This document shows, piece after piece, positions 63,082-64,000 of a DNA stretch of 64,000 bases (positions within the stretch are counted from its first letter, which is position 1; each line of letters starts with the position of its first letter). A model generated the notes under the pieces. It saw only the letters and a program-made list of their open reading frames with translations. It ran no database searches and was not told where the DNA came from. Origin of the DNA: Pseudomonas fluorescens (GTDB lineage Bacteria; Pseudomonadota; Gammaproteobacteria; Pseudomonadales; Pseudomonadaceae). The stretch covers positions 3,968,001 to 4,032,000 of the forward strand of contig NZ_CP148752.1 in NCBI RefSeq assembly GCF_040448305.1, written 5' to 3'. Made by a program: the position numbers and the translations under genes.

Positions 63082-64000
63082 ATGTCAAAGCTATATCCCG
63101 GTATCGATCCTGAGGGGCTGGTCGAGTACTCAGTGGTCTACACCGACCGCTCGCTGAACCACATGTCGCAGTCATTTCAAGCCGTGATGAAGAACATTTC
63201 CAGGACCCTGAAACAGGTCTACAACGCCCAGGCTGTTGCGGTGGTCCCGGGCAGCGGCACATTCGGCATGGAAGCGGTGGCGCGACAGTTTGCCACCGAC
63301 CAGCAATGTCTGGTGATACGCAACGGCTGGTTCAGTTATCGCTGGAGCCAGATCCTTGAGATGGGCAACATCCCGGCGGCCACCACGGTGCTGAAAGCCC
63401 GACCGGTCGACACTGGTCGCCAGGCTGCCTACGCCCCACCCCCTCTGGACGAAGTGCTGGCAGCCATTCAGGCTTCGAGGCCGCAGATTGTCTTCGCCCC
63501 CCACGTTGAAACCTCATCAGGGATTATCCTGCCCGACGAGTACCTGCGGGCCGTCGGCGACGCCGTGCATGCGGTGGGTGGCCTGTTCGTGCTGGACTGC
63601 ATCGCCTCAGGCACGATTTGGGTTGATATGCAGAAATGCGCAGTCGACCTGCTGATCAGCGCACCGCAGAAAGGCTGGAGCGCCTCCCCTTGCTGCGCCC
63701 TGGTGATGCTCAGTTCTTTGGCCCTCGAGCGCATCGAACAGACGCATAGCAGCAGCTTCGCCTGCGACCTGAAAAAGTGGCTTCAGATCATGCAGGCCTA
63801 CGAACAGGGCGGACATGCCTACCATGCGACCATGCCCAGCGATTCCCTCGCGCGATTTAACGAAGTGATGAAAGAGACGCAAGCCTACGGTTTCGACAAG
63901 GTCCGCGGCGAACAACAGGCTCTGGGTGATCGGGTGCGCGCAATGTTGACCGGCAAAGGCATCAAAAGCGTGGCCGCAGCCGGCTTTCAGGCCCCTGGCG
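63082..64000 (+). CDS. Class V aminotransferase (PLP-dependent), partial at the window end
   Basis: The visible 306 residues run off the window. The fold features are VAVVPGSGTFGMEAVARQF (phosphate-binding side), VFAPHVETSSGIILP, the Asp-containing LFVLDCIASG, and the PLP-lysine region LISAPQKGWSASP. They match alanine:glyoxylate or serine:pyruvate-type transaminases, close to the 2-aminoethylphosphonate or phosphoserine groups. The substrate is uncertain. The start has AAAGGAG about 6 bp upstream. It is divergent from the lipoprotein gene. Confidence 0.85.
   Translation, partial: MSKLYPGIDPEGLVEYSVVYTDRSLNHMSQSFQAVMKNISRTLKQVYNAQAVAVVPGSGTFGMEAVARQFATDQQCLVIRNGWFSYRWSQILEMGNIPAATTVLKARPVDTGRQAAYAPPPLDEVLAAIQASRPQIVFAPHVETSSGIILPDEYLRAVGDAVHAVGGLFVLDCIASGTIWVDMQKCAVDLLISAPQKGWSASPCCALVMLSSLALERIEQTHSSSFACDLKKWLQIMQAYEQGGHAYHATMPSDSLARFNEVMKETQAYGFDKVRGEQQALGDRVRAMLTGKGIKSVAAAGFQAPG

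Overview
The window looks like a chromosomal segment of a GC-rich fluorescent Pseudomonas or close relative. The evidence is an OprD-type porin, Pseudomonas-style Shine-Dalgarno sites, very large type I secreted repeat proteins, an arsRBCH operon and densely packed catabolic operons. This assignment is inferred from gene content and codon use. I saw no rRNA, tRNA, CRISPR array or complete insertion sequence.

Region 1 (1-7.4 kb): a partial gene on the minus strand diverges from a carboxylic-acid utilisation cluster: acyl-CoA synthetase, DUF485 protein, ActP-like symporter, DmdC-like acyl-CoA dehydrogenase and OprD-family porin. A palindrome lies in the divergent promoter region and a strong terminator follows the porin. 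Region 2 (7.5-12.7 kb) has loosely connected genes: an MFS transporter, a ribbon-helix-helix protein, a SulP transporter, two small unknowns and an FAD oxidoreductase. Region 3 (13.2-17.5 kb) is a 1411-residue secreted protein with three near-identical 154-residue repeats.

Region 4 (18.1-34.2 kb) is the most interesting part. About sixteen tightly packed plus-strand genes encode a NitT/TauT-type ABC importer, two SDRs (one without the usual catalytic Tyr and Lys), a cupin, an alpha/beta hydrolase, an IclR regulator, a TPP-dependent lyase, an aspartate dehydrogenase-like enzyme, an aldehyde dehydrogenase, an extradiol-type VOC dioxygenase, two small unknown proteins, a Rieske oxygenase, a RidA protein and a PDR/VanB-type reductase. 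A terminator ends the operon and a porin gene follows. The operon and porin promoters share a GTTTC/GAAAC operator-like motif and a 21-bp element, so they probably form one regulon. Dioxygenase, aldehyde dehydrogenase and RidA together suggest meta-cleavage of an amino-substituted aromatic or N-heterocycle, as in 2-aminophenol pathways, but the substrate is unknown.

Region 5 (34.3-46.8 kb): a quinone oxidoreductase/LysR pair, a small potassium-channel-like protein, a universal stress protein remnant, and a 2312-residue VCBS-type RTX adhesin. The adhesin has six 342-bp and three 300-bp tandem repeats. It is flanked by a PilZ protein and a LuxR-type regulator with a degenerate receiver; a Mut7-C protein follows. 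Region 6 (46.9-55.4 kb): TonB-dependent receptor, SDR with divergent LysR, DUF1704 metallopeptidase-like protein, DUF3300-DUF2950 pair and a GNAT acetyltransferase. Region 7 (55.5-58.4 kb) is an arsenic resistance operon with a perfect 10-bp inverted repeat before arsR.

Region 8 (58.5-62 kb) is degraded and repeat-rich: a Gly/His-rich protein with 11-residue repeats, a small gene with a truncated duplicate, duplicated hairpin/terminator blocks, a DUF3016 protein, and remnants of a CGNR zinc-finger gene and an alpha/beta hydrolase. The window ends with a DUF2459 lipoprotein and a class V aminotransferase that runs off the edge.
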